From positions 2,108,001 through 2,172,000 of the forward strand of contig NZ_JAUSQU010000001.1 of assembly GCF_030811455.1 (NCBI RefSeq): a stretch of DNA of 64,000 nt, in the 5' to 3' direction. Positions 8,991 to 16,866 of the stretch are shown here, piece by piece. The notes below the pieces were generated by a model that did no database searches, was not told the DNA's origin, and worked only from the letters and a program-made list of their open reading frames with translations. The stretch is from Streptosporangium lutulentum. GTDB taxonomy: Bacteria; Actinomycetota; Actinomycetes; Streptosporangiales; Streptosporangiaceae. Positions within the stretch are counted from its first letter, which is position 1. Each line of letters opens with the position of its first letter. A program made the translations under genes and the position numbers.

Positions 8991-9641
8991 CTACCTCGGC
9001 TCGGCCTGCAAGTAGGTCAGGACGGCCAGGACGCGGCGGTGGCCGTCGGCGGCGGGCGGGAGATCGAGCTTGGTGAAGATGCTCGCGATGTGCTTGGCGA
9101 CCGCCGCGCCGGTGACGAAAAGAGCCTGGGCTATCGAGGCGTTGGCCCGTCCCTCGGCGATCAGGGCGAGCACTTCCAGCTCCCGCGGAGTAAGGCGCCG
9201 CAGCGGATCGCGCCGCCCGCTGAGCAACTGCCGCACCACCTCGGGGTCGATGACCGTGCCGCCCTCCGCGATCCGGACGAGCGCGTCGACGAACTCGCCG
9301 ACGTCACCGATCCGCTCCTTGAGCAGGTAACCGATGCCCGTGCCACGACCGGAGCCGAGCAACTCGGCGGCGTAGGTCTGCTCGACGTACTGGCTGAGCA
9401 CCAGCACGGCCAGTTCCGGGTGCGTCGTGCGCAGTACGAGCGCGGCGCGCAGCCCTTCGTCGGTGAAGCCGGGCGGCATCCGCACATCGACCACCACGAT
9501 GTCGGGCCGGTGCTCCTCCACCGCGGTGACGAGGGAGACGGCGTCGCCAACCGAGGCGGCGACCGTGTGCCCGAAGCGTTCCAGCAGGCCGACCAGGCCC
9601 TCACGGAGAAGAACGGCGTCCTCGGCGATCACTACCCGCAC
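8991..9641 (-). CDS. NarL/LuxR-type response regulator, orphaned from its kinase
   Basis: This is a 216-residue two-domain regulator. The receiver domain (1-120) has acidic residues near 7-8 and the phospho-acceptor Asp in VVVDVRMPP. The C-terminal LuxR helix-turn-helix begins at [15 protein letters not shown]. The start overlaps the stop of the histidine kinase remnant at 9632, the usual kinase-regulator coupling. Because the kinase has lost its 5' half and its promoter, this intact regulator probably lacks both its sensor and its normal transcription. Confidence 0.9.
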   Translation of the reverse strand: MRVVIAEDAVLLREGLVGLLERFGHTVAASVGDAVSLVTAVEEHRPDIVVVDVRMPPGFTDEGLRAALVLRTTHPELAVLVLSQYVEQTYAAELLGSGRGTGIGYLLKERIGDVGEFVDALVRIAEGGTVIDPEVVRQLLSGRRDPLRRLTPRELEVLALIAEGRANASIAQALFVTGAAVAKHIASIFTKLDLPPAADGHRRVLAVLTYLQAEPR

Positions 9642-10035
9642 GGAATCTCCACTCGCATCGTTGTCGGCCCGCCGGCCGGACTGGACAGGGACAGCCTGCC
9701 GTCGACCACGGCCACCCTGTCGGCCAGTCCGATCAGACCGGTGCCGCCGGCCGGATCGGCACCGCCGACCCCGTCGTCGCGAATCTCCATGATCAGCGTA
9801 TCGTCGACCAGCAGGCCGAGCACCCGGGCCCTGCCTGCCCGGCTGTGCTTGGCGATGTTCGCCAGAGCCTCGGAGACGACGTAGTAGGCGGTCACCTCCA
9901 CCGCCTCGGGCAGCCGCCGCGGCAGGGAGACGTTCACATCCACCGGGACCGGGGAGCGCCCGGCCGCGTCACGGGCGGCGGCGGCCAGGCCGCGGTCGGT
10001 GAGCACCTGCGGATGCACGCCGCGGATGCCGTCCT
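9632..10035 (-). pseudogene. Histidine kinase, C-terminal remnant (N-terminus deleted)
   Basis: Only the last 130 or so residues of a NarX-type sensor kinase remain. The remnant starts inside the linker motif normally read as RGIHP-VL-DRGL (here [14 protein letters not shown]) and runs through the ATPase domain: N-box ALANIAKHS and the G-boxes DDGVGG and [11 protein letters not shown]. The membrane sensor and the phospho-accepting His box are missing. Homology stops near base 10035, exactly where the plus-strand SDR remnant begins. The longer open frame upstream on this strand is antisense to that SDR and is not kinase sequence. Confidence 0.85.
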
Positions 10036-10525
10036 GGGTGACGAGGAGTGGTTCGGGGAGCTCAACATCAACCTGCTGGCCGCCGTGCGCCTGGACCGGG
10101 GGCTGCTGCCCAAAATGATCGAGAACCGCTCCGGCGCGATCGTCCACGTCTCCTCGATCCAGCGCCGCATGCCCCTGTACAACGGGACGCTGGCCTACGC
10201 CGCGGCCAAGGCGGCCCTGGCCACCTACAGCAAGGGACTGGCCAACGAGGTCGCCCCGCACGGCGTCCGGGTCAACAGCGTCGCCCCGGGTTTCGTGCGG
10301 ACCGGCGCTGCCGACGATCTCGTCGACCGCATCGCCGCCGACGCCGGCACCGACCGCCAGGCCGCGCTGCGGAAGCTGATGGACTCTCTCGGCGGCATCC
10401 CCCTCGGCCGCCCCAGCCGGCCGGAGGAGGTCGCCGAACTCGTGGCCTTCCTGGTCTCCGACCGCGCCTCCGCCATCGTCGGTGCCGAGTACGTCATCGA
10501 CGGCGGCACCGTCCCCACCGTCTGA
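10036..10525 (+). pseudogene. SDR oxidoreductase, C-terminal remnant (NAD-binding N-terminus deleted)
   Basis: The sequence from [21 protein letters not shown] to the stop is the second half of a short-chain dehydrogenase. It includes the catalytic Ser region IVHVSS, the YAAAKAA motif (Tyr and Lys) and the C-terminal segment ending YVIDGG. The N-terminal glycine-rich NAD site and the NNAG segment are absent, and no start codon in the family position exists. The gene is divergent from the kinase remnant and both are cut at the same point, so one deletion removed both 5' halves and their shared promoter. Confidence 0.85.
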
Positions 10526-10568
10526 CCCGCGCACGTCATCGACGGCGGCACCGTCCCCACCGTCTGAC
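10491..10568 (+). repeat. Tandem duplication of the SDR 3' end
   Basis: Bases 10491-10526 recur exactly at 10533-10568 (36 identical bases, period 42). The copied segment includes the last codons and stop of the SDR remnant, so the second copy is non-coding. Confidence 0.95.
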
Positions 10569-10607
10569 GCGCACATCCCGTACACCCGCATCTCCTGAGG
10601 AGAAGAC

Positions 10608-10970
10608 GTGAACGACCAGACGCAGGCCCGGCCCATCGACCCCGCCGAGCTTCCCGAGACGATCACCCGCTACCTGGACGCCCACCGCGTACGTGACACG
10701 GCCACGGCGATCGGCGCCTTCACCGGCGACGCCGTCGTGACCGACGACGGAGACACCCACATCGGCACGGCGGCGGTCGAGACGTGGCTGACACGCGCGG
10801 CGAGCGAGTACACCTACACCACCCGGCTCACCGAGGCCCACAGGGCCGACGACACGCACTACACCGTCGTCAACCACCTGAAAGGCGACTTCCCCGGCGG
10901 GTAGGTGGACCTTCGCTACCGGTTCACGCTCCACGACGGGCTGATCGGAAACCTCACCATCGAACCGTGA
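10608..10970 (+). pseudogene. SnoaL-like (NTF2 fold) protein with internal TAG stop
   Basis: A GTG start at 10608 follows GAGGAG. The frame encodes a SnoaL/NTF2-like protein of 120 residues but is interrupted by TAG at 10902-10904. Translation resumes in the same frame with VDLRYRFTLHDGLIGNLTIEP to TGA at 10970, which is the conserved final strand pair of the fold. A single C-to-T change of CAG would explain the stop. SDR plus SnoaL is a common gene pair, and both members are damaged here. Confidence 0.85.
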
Positions 10971-10995
10971 CCCGTCGTGGCCGGGCCGGTCGATC

Positions 10996-11045
10996 GGACG
11001 GTGCCTTTCCGCCGCCGGCCGGCCGGCGGCGGAAAGGCACCGTCC
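10996..11045. terminator. 50-base perfect palindrome
   Basis: Bases 10996-11020 are the exact reverse complement of 11021-11045. As RNA this gives a stem of more than 20 bp with a minimal loop. It lies between the broken SnoaL gene and a convergent SDR gene and is a strong bidirectional terminator candidate. Confidence 0.8.
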
Positions 11046-11127
11046 TCTCTCGGCCCTTCACGGCCCAAAGGCCCTCAGCCCTTTACGGCCCGGAGGCCCG
11101 GAGGCCCGGACCGTGTGGCCGTACCTC

Positions 11128-11889
11128 TCAGTCCAGGACCGCGCCGCAGGTCATGTTGATCACGGACCCCGTCACGGTGCGGGCCCAGTCCGAGGCGGCG
11201 AAGACGGCCACGTTGCCGACGTCCTCCAGCGACGCCGCCCGCCCGGTCAGGGTCCGCCCGACAATGTCGCCCTCGATGGCCGCGCGCAGGCCGGAGCCGG
11301 CGGGAATCGTCTCGGGCAGGCCGCCGGTCTGCAGGGTGACGACGCGGATCCCGTACGGCGAGAGCTCGGAGGCCAGCTGGCGCCGCATGGACTCGACCGC
11401 GTCGAACGCCACCAGCAGACCTCCCAGGTCGTAGCCGCGCATCGAGCCCCGGTCGCCCGGCCCGCCGAAGGTCATGATCACGCCTGACCGCTGTCCGGCC
11501 ATGTGCCGGGCGGCGGCGCGCGAGGTGAGGAATTTCGAGCTCACGGAGGTTGTGACCGGGCGCAGGTAGTCTTCCAGCGGCATATCGATCATCGGTGTTC
11601 CCTGCACGTCACCGTCCGAGATCACGTTGAGGGACACGTCGATGCTTCCCGCCCCGGTCGCGACGGCGGCCGCGTGCTTGTCGACCGACCTCTCGTCCAG
11701 CGCGTCGACCTCGGCGGTCTCGGCCGCGCCTCCCGCGGCGCGGATCTGGTCGGCGACCGTCTCCAGCGTCGCCCGGGTCCGCCCGGCGAGGAAGACCCTC
11801 GCCCCCTCACGGGCGAACGCACGGGCGACGGCACCTCCGACCGAGCCGCCGCCTCCGTAGATGATCGCGTTCTTGCCCTTGAGCAACAT
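11128..11889 (-). CDS. SDR family protein lacking the classical YxxxK motif
   Basis: This is a 253-residue protein of the short-chain dehydrogenase fold. The nucleotide loop is GGGGSVGGA at residues 12-20. Strand and helix pattern, NVIS at about 85-90 and the terminal INMTCG segment are as in the family. The usual Tyr-x3-Lys is replaced by YDLGG, so the catalytic lysine is missing although the Tyr remains. A subgroup of actinobacterial SDRs has this feature, so the protein may bind NAD(P) without classical catalysis. It lies 80 bases downstream of the ECF sigma gene on the same strand. Confidence 0.85.
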   Translation of the reverse strand: MLLKGKNAIIYGGGGSVGGAVARAFAREGARVFLAGRTRATLETVADQIRAAGGAAETAEVDALDERSVDKHAAAVATGAGSIDVSLNVISDGDVQGTPMIDMPLEDYLRPVTTSVSSKFLTSRAAARHMAGQRSGVIMTFGGPGDRGSMRGYDLGGLLVAFDAVESMRRQLASELSPYGIRVVTLQTGGLPETIPAGSGLRAAIEGDIVGRTLTGRAASLEDVGNVAVFAASDWARTVTGSVINMTCGAVLD

Positions 11890-11969
11890 GGTCGCCTCCT
11901 GCGTGGTGGTCGGGTTCCTTCACCGTGTACAACCCGCGGAAGGCCCGGAACTCATCGCCCGAGACCGGA

Positions 11970-12989
11970 TCAATCCACGATCTCGTCGGGAAGACCGAAC
12001 AAGGCGAAGATCTCCGGGGTCAGGAACGAGACGACGTCGGCGATCCTCGGGCCCCGCAGCGCGATCAGGTCGAGCCCCGTCGCGATGTAGGCGGCCCTGT
12101 CCTCGTCCCACATGTAGGTGCCGAACGCGAGCTGCCCGTTCGCCCGCGCCGGCAGGAAACGCCACCGCCGGGTCAGCGGCCGCTCGATCAGGAAGGCCCT
12201 GATGGCGTCGCGTCCCTCGTACCATTCCGTCAACGGTGGCATCGCGTACCTGGCGTCGTGGGTCAGCATCGCCACGATGGCCTCGACGTCTCCCGCCTCC
12301 CACGCGGTCGCGTACCGGTCCGCCAGCCTTCGAAGCTCCTCCTCGCCCAGGGAGCGCGAGGTCGCCTGCCGGCCGGTGCCGGGAAGCCGGTGGCCGAGGA
12401 CCTTGCGAGCTCGCTGCAGCGCGCTGTTGACCGAGGCGACCGTGGTCTCCAGCAGGTCCGCGACCTCGCTCGCCGGAAAGCAGAGGACCTCGCGCAGCAC
12501 CAGGACGGCCCGCTGGCGCGCCGGCAGATGCTGGAGCGCGGCGACGAAGGCCAGCTCCACACCTTCGCGTGCCATGTAACGGGTCTCGGGGTCCGGATCC
12601 GCCCCGCCCGGTCTCTCGTCGGGGTACGGCTCCAGCCACGAGATCTCGGCGAGCGGCGCGGCACCCGGGCTGAGATCGGTGGGGAGTTCCCGGCGGCTCC
12701 GGCCTTCGAGCAGCGTCAGGCACCTGTTGGTCGCGATCTTGTACAGCCAGGGCCGGATCGAGCCGCGGCCGTCGAACCGCTCCAGACTCCGCCAGGCCCG
12801 CACCAGCGCGTCCTGCGTCGCGTCCTCGGCATCGTGGACCGACCCGAGCATCCGGTAACAGTGCGCCTGCAACTCGCCGCGGAACGGATCGACCAGATGC
12901 CCGAAGGCGTCGGAGTCACCCGCCCGCGCGGCGTCGAGGAGCCGCGCTCCGGGGGTGTCATTCACGAGTTCCCGCCTGACCTCGCTCAT
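11970..12989 (-). CDS. ECF-type RNA polymerase sigma factor with SnoaL-like C-terminus
   Basis: This is a 339-residue sigma factor. Region 2 is at about 30-95 ([14 protein letters not shown] and [13 protein letters not shown]). Region 4 is at about 150-200 ([15 protein letters not shown] then [23 protein letters not shown]). A SnoaL/NTF2-like domain follows at 215-335. This architecture is that of SigG/SigJ-like ECF groups, where the C-terminal domain modulates activity in place of a classical anti-sigma factor. The ATG at 12989 is the first in frame. The SDR gene downstream is likely cotranscribed. Confidence 0.9.
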   Translation of the reverse strand: MSEVRRELVNDTPGARLLDAARAGDSDAFGHLVDPFRGELQAHCYRMLGSVHDAEDATQDALVRAWRSLERFDGRGSIRPWLYKIATNRCLTLLEGRSRRELPTDLSPGAAPLAEISWLEPYPDERPGGADPDPETRYMAREGVELAFVAALQHLPARQRAVLVLREVLCFPASEVADLLETTVASVNSALQRARKVLGHRLPGTGRQATSRSLGEEELRRLADRYATAWEAGDVEAIVAMLTHDARYAMPPLTEWYEGRDAIRAFLIERPLTRRWRFLPARANGQLAFGTYMWDEDRAAYIATGLDLIALRGPRIADVVSFLTPEIFALFGLPDEIVD

Positions 12990-13200
12990 CTGGGAACCCT
13001 AGTACGGCGGTCGCGGGTCGGGATCTTGGTTTGAGCCGGAGGCCCGGACACGACTTCTCACCCGGAGGTCATGATCCACTGGGCCTGCCGCAGAGGTCGC
13101 GGGCGGGAGCCCACGACGGTCGAGAGGTCGTCGCCCGCCGTCCCGCTGTTTGCCGTTTTAGCAATGCTGTTTGTCAGTTGAGGAACTGCTGGCGGAGTAT

Positions 13201-13224
13201 CTCCTCCGAACCCGAACGGAGGAG
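13201..13224 (+). promoter_or_regulatory. Hairpin that would mask the ribosome-binding site of 13234
   Basis: CTCCTCCG (13201-13208) pairs perfectly with CGGAGGAG (13217-13224), loop of 8. The right arm is the Shine-Dalgarno for the ATG at 13234. It could lower translation of the truncated reductase or simply be incidental. Confidence 0.35.
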
Positions 13225-13233
13225 ATGCTTCGC

Positions 13234-14076
13234 ATGACCGTACAGAGAGAACAGGACATGACCGCCGTCCCCGCGGAAGGGGAGCGGCGTTACGACGTGG
13301 TGGTCGAGCGCCGCGGGGACGGTGGCTTCCGCGTCGCGCTCGAAGACGGGTCCGCGGTCGTGGCGAGCCGGTTGCTGGTGACCACCGGCCTGGTCGACGA
13401 GCTGCCGCAGGTGCCGGGGGTGGCCGAGCGATGGGGGCGTGAGGTGCTGCACTGCCCGTACTGCCACGGATGGGAGGTCCGCGACCAGTCGATCGGAGTC
13501 CTGGCCACCGGGCCGATGGCGGTGCATCAGGCCCTGCTGTGGCGCCAGTGGAGCAAGGAGGTGACCCTTTTCCTGCACGCCGAGGTCAAGCTCGGCGAGG
13601 AGGAGTACGAGCAGCTGGCCGCCCGTGACGTCACCGTGCTGGACGGGCCGGTGACGGCGCTGGCGGTGACGGGCGACCGGCTCACCGGCGTGACCCTGGC
13701 CGACGGCCGGACGATCCCCTGCCAGGCGCTGGTGGTGGCCCCGTGCTTCACCGCCCGCGCGGACGTCCTCACCGGCCTGGGCCTCGGCGCGACCGAGCAG
13801 GAGATGGCAGGGCACGTGATCGGCAGCTACGTCGCCTCCGACCCGACCGGGGCGACGGAGGTCCCCGGAGTGTGGGTGGCCGGCAACGTGACCAACCTGA
13901 CCGAGCAGGTCATCGGCGCGGCCGGAGCGGGGCTGCGCGCCGGTGCGGCGATCAACGCCGACCTGGTCGCCGAGGAGACCCGCCTGGCCGTCGCCGCCCG
14001 TCGCGCCCCCTTCTCCGCGCAGGAGGAACGGGAGGTCTGCGAACGCGTGCTCGGAGACCGCCGGCACGGCCTCTGA
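13234..14076 (+). pseudogene. Thioredoxin-reductase-like flavoprotein, FAD-binding N-terminus missing
   Basis: About 280 residues match the C-terminal two thirds of small TrxB-like oxidoreductases. The central LLVTTGLVDELPQVPG segment, the redox motif HCPYCHGWEVRDQ with its CPYC pair and the terminal flavin-contact region GVWVAGN are present. The N-terminal GxGxxG FAD-binding segment of about 80 residues is absent, and the few residues before the conserved part look unrelated. An ATG at 13234 with GGAGG upstream could still permit expression, but the product could not bind FAD normally. The last 20 codons are echoed at 15588 (see repeat). Confidence 0.75.
14053..14073 (+). repeat. Direct repeat, copy 1 (3' end of TrxB-like gene)
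   Basis: A 21-base segment starting GGAGACCGCC is identical to 15588-15608, with further partial identity on both sides. This copy encodes the last residues GDRRHGL of the TrxB-like remnant. Confidence 0.85.
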
Positions 14077-14104
14077 TCCCGACGGCGCCCGCCCCTTCCA
14101 CGAG

Positions 14105-14144
14105 GCGGACCCGGGATCCGCCTCGGCGGGGATCCCGGGTCCGC
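14105..14144. terminator. 15-bp hairpin between convergent genes
   Basis: Bases 14105-14119 pair exactly with 14130-14144 around a 10-base loop. The hairpin separates the TrxB-like remnant from the serine hydrolase gene. Confidence 0.75.
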
Positions 14145-14153
14145 ATGGGAGCT

Positions 14154-15461
14154 CTAACGCTTGACGCGGACCTGGTCGGCCTGGAACGGGGCCCAGGGCT
14201 GCGCGCCCCTGGCCGTGGGGGCAGCCGAGCCGCACATGGCCTGGAGCAGGTGGCCTCCGATCGCGTAGTCGATCGGGTGCGGCAGGAGCTGGCCGTTCTG
14301 GTCGATCTCGTTGTACTTCATGAGGTTGAAGCCCATGGAGATCTGGCGGGTGCCGTCCTCGCTGGCCATGGCGTAGGTGCCCATCCCGAACACGCCTCCG
14401 CTGTGTCCCCAGGCCGGGCCGCAGGGCGTGGGCTCGTTGTAGATGCCGAGGCCGTAGTTCATCACGACGTTGCCCAGCCCGTCGGTGACCGGGACCGTGG
14501 TCTTCATCTGGGCGAGCTCCGCGGGACGCAGGATCTTCCCGCCCAGCAGCAGGCGGTAGAACCTGTTGAGGTCGTCCATGGTCGACACGAGCGCCCCGGC
14601 CGTGCCGCCCCAGGACATGTTGTAGACGCTGTAGTCACGCGGCGGGTCGATCAGTCCGTACAACGCCTCGTACGCCTTGGAGTGCGGGCCGGTGATGAAC
14701 GGCGTGCGAGGGAAGTACGTCTCGCGGAGCCCCGCCTTGCGGATCACCTGGTCGGTGATGTACCGCTCGGGGTCGGTGCGGGTGACCTTCCGCAGGAGCA
14801 TCCCGGCGATCACGTAATTGGTGTTGGAGTAGATCGAGACCTGTCCCGGCTCGTTCGTGGGCGGAAAGCCAAGGCCGATGCTCGCCAGTTCTTCCGGACG
14901 GAACGTGCGGAACCGGTTGTCGTCCAGGCTCTGCCCCGACCCCTGGACCAGTGAGGGGAAGGCGCCGGGAATGAAGTCGGCGATGCCGCTGGTGTGGTTC
15001 AGCAGCATCCGCACGGTGACGCGCTGTCCCCGTTCTCCCGGGATGAGGTCGGGAAGGTAGCGGGCGATCGGTGCGTTGAGGTCGATCCGCCCCTTCTCGA
15101 CCTGCTGGAGGATCGCCACGGCGGTGAACGTCTTGGTGATGCTGCCGACCCGGTGCTGCATATCCGGCTTGACCGGGCGTTTCGTGTCCACGTCCGCCAC
15201 TCCGGCGGCGTCGTTCCACCGCGCGGACCCGTCGCGGACGCCGGAGTAGACGCCGTACATACCCGCGGCCCGAATCGCGTCGAGGGTCTGCCGGAGGGCC
15301 TGGCGGTCAAGACCGGCTTCGGACGCCGACGGCGCGGGCTCGGCCGTCGCGGCGGCCGCGGCGGGTGCGGCGGGAGCGATGACGCACGCCAGGAGCAGCC
15401 CGCTCAGCCCGAGTCCGGAGATAGCCCGCCGACGGCGGGAGGTTTCTATGCGTACTGTCAT
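14154..15461 (-). CDS. Secreted serine hydrolase (class C beta-lactamase / D-Ala-D-Ala carboxypeptidase fold)
   Basis: This is a 435-residue protein with an Arg-rich N-terminus, a hydrophobic core and Ala-rich cleavage region (about 1-40), so it is exported. The serine-active motifs are in order: SITK (Ser near 107, Lys near 110), YSN near 211 and HSGG near 353, which replaces KTG. Family members act on peptidoglycan stems, beta-lactams or small esters, and the substrate is not predictable. The ATG at 15461 follows an in-frame TTG. It is divergent from padR and flanked by the 21-base direct repeat at 14053 and 15588. Confidence 0.9.
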   Translation of the reverse strand: MTVRIETSRRRRAISGLGLSGLLLACVIAPAAPAAAAATAEPAPSASEAGLDRQALRQTLDAIRAAGMYGVYSGVRDGSARWNDAAGVADVDTKRPVKPDMQHRVGSITKTFTAVAILQQVEKGRIDLNAPIARYLPDLIPGERGQRVTVRMLLNHTSGIADFIPGAFPSLVQGSGQSLDDNRFRTFRPEELASIGLGFPPTNEPGQVSIYSNTNYVIAGMLLRKVTRTDPERYITDQVIRKAGLRETYFPRTPFITGPHSKAYEALYGLIDPPRDYSVYNMSWGGTAGALVSTMDDLNRFYRLLLGGKILRPAELAQMKTTVPVTDGLGNVVMNYGLGIYNEPTPCGPAWGHSGGVFGMGTYAMASEDGTRQISMGFNLMKYNEIDQNGQLLPHPIDYAIGGHLLQAMCGSAAPTARGAQPWAPFQADQVRVKR

Positions 15462-15587
15462 CAACCATCTCTTTCAGGTCGGGACTACGGCATAACGATC
15501 TTCGCAATCATTCCGTGATCCGCCCTCATCCCCAGGGAGGAGCCGCCGCTCGTCCGTCAGAAGGAAGTACTCCCGGACCACGTGCCC

Positions 15588-15608
15588 GGAGACCGCCGGC
15601 ACGGCCTC
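15588..15608 (+). repeat. Direct repeat, copy 2 (upstream of padR)
   Basis: This is identical to 14053-14073. The flanks also match loosely, so this non-coding stretch is a remnant of the 3' end of a TrxB-like gene. The serine hydrolase gene lies between the two copies. Confidence 0.85.
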
Positions 15609-15646
15609 CGGTCCCGCCCGCCGCGAAACCCGGATCTCCGCGCCAT

Positions 15647-15678
15647 CTATACACGCGATGTATTCATTGAATGTATAG
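15647..15678 (+). promoter_or_regulatory. Candidate PadR operator
   Basis: ATACA-N5-TGTAT (15649-15663) is an inverted repeat, followed by a third TGTATAG (15672-15678) that also pairs with CTATACA (15647-15653). The AT-rich cluster ends a few bases before the padR start and sits in the divergent region shared with the serine hydrolase gene. Confidence 0.55.
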
Positions 15679-15686
15679 TGATGATC

Positions 15687-16211
15687 ATGTCGATCGGACA
15701 CATCGTGCTCGGGCTGCTCGCGGAGCGGCCCAAGCACGGATACGAGCTCAAACGCGAGCACGATCAGCGCCTGCCGGGCGCCAGGCCGCTCGCCTACGGA
15801 CAGGTGTACGCGACGTTGCAGCGCCTGCAACGGGACGGATTCGCCGAAGTCGCGGAGACCGTTCAGGAGGGTGGCCCCGAACGCACGGTGTACGCGATCA
15901 CCGAGGAGGGGCTGGCCGAGCTGGCGCGATGGCTGGAGCAGGTGGAGGCGCCCGCGCCGCACGTGTCCAGCGCGCTCCTCTCGCGCGTGGTGGTGGCGGT
16001 CGTGGCCGGTGGCGCCGCCGACGGTTACCTGCTCAGGCAGCGGGCCGCCCATCTGGCGCGGATGCGCGAACTCACCGCGGAGAGGGCGTCCGGGTCACCC
16101 GCTGAGGCGCTGGCCGCCGACTACGCGCTCCAGCACCTCGACGCCGACCTGCGCTGGATCGAGACGGCCATGGAACGACTCACGGACCTTGAGAAGGAAA
16201 TCGATGCTTGA
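15687..16211 (+). CDS. PadR family transcriptional regulator
   Basis: This is a 174-residue regulator with the winged-helix start typical of PadR (MSIGHIVLGLLAERPKHGYEL) and YGQVYATLQRLQRDGF as the recognition helix and wing. A C-terminal helical domain (90-170) follows. Two ATGs exist (15681 and 15687), and I chose the one giving the common MSIGH start. No Shine-Dalgarno is visible and the operator lies just upstream, so the mRNA may be nearly leaderless. The stop overlaps the start of the ABC ATPase gene by 8 bases, so PadR controls its own transporter operon. Confidence 0.9.
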   Translation: MSIGHIVLGLLAERPKHGYELKREHDQRLPGARPLAYGQVYATLQRLQRDGFAEVAETVQEGGPERTVYAITEEGLAELARWLEQVEAPAPHVSSALLSRVVVAVVAGGAADGYLLRQRAAHLARMRELTAERASGSPAEALAADYALQHLDADLRWIETAMERLTDLEKEIDA

Positions 16212-16866
16212 AGCACGCGCGTTGCGCAAGACCTTCGCCCGGACCGTCGCCCTGGACGGCGTGTCCGCGAAGGTCGGCAAGGGAGAGATCGTCGCGATCA
16301 CCGGGCCGAGCGGCTCGGGCAAGTCCACCCTGCTGCACTGCCTGGCCGGGATCATCCGCCCGGACTCGGGGGAGGTCAGCCTCGACGGGCGGCGCGTCGA
16401 CACCCTCGACGAGGCCGATCGCACGAACCTGCGCAGGCAGAGTTTCGGGGTCGTCTTCCAGTCCGGCCGGCTGGTCCCGGAACTGACCGCGGAGGAGAAC
16501 GTGGCGCTGCCGCTGTTGTTCAACCGGATCGGCCGCCGGGAGTCGCTGCTGACCGCCCGGTCCTGGCTGGAGAGACTGGAGGTGGCCGACTGCGCCGATC
16601 GGCGACCCGGCGAGCTGTCCGGCGGCGAGCTGCAACGGGTCGCCGTGGCCCGCGCGCTGGTCACCGGCCCGCGGGTGGTCTTCGCCGACGAGCCGACGGG
16701 CGCGCTCGACTCGCTGGCCGGAGAGAAGGTGATGGGCGAGCTCGTCGGCGCGGCGCGCGTGGACGGCACCACGCTGGTGATCGTCACCCACGACAACCGG
16801 GTGGCCGCCTACGCCGACCGGGAGATCGCGCTGCGCGACGGCACGCTGGACGGGGTGACCGTGTGA
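16204..16866 (+). CDS. ABC transporter ATP-binding protein (MacB/LolD type)
   Basis: This is a 220-residue ATPase. Walker A is GPSGSGKST near 36-44, the Q-loop is FGVVFQSGRLVPELTAEENV, the signature is LSGGELQRVAVARAL and Walker B is VVFADEPTGALD. The switch His is in VTHD. The size and PELTAEENVALPLL segment match the MacB/FtsE family that pairs with FtsX-like permeases. The ATG at 16204 lies inside the padR stop region, and the permease start overlaps the stop by 4 bases (GTGA at 16863-16866). Confidence 0.93.
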   Translation: MLEARALRKTFARTVALDGVSAKVGKGEIVAITGPSGSGKSTLLHCLAGIIRPDSGEVSLDGRRVDTLDEADRTNLRRQSFGVVFQSGRLVPELTAEENVALPLLFNRIGRRESLLTARSWLERLEVADCADRRPGELSGGELQRVAVARALVTGPRVVFADEPTGALDSLAGEKVMGELVGAARVDGTTLVIVTHDNRVAAYADREIALRDGTLDGVTV

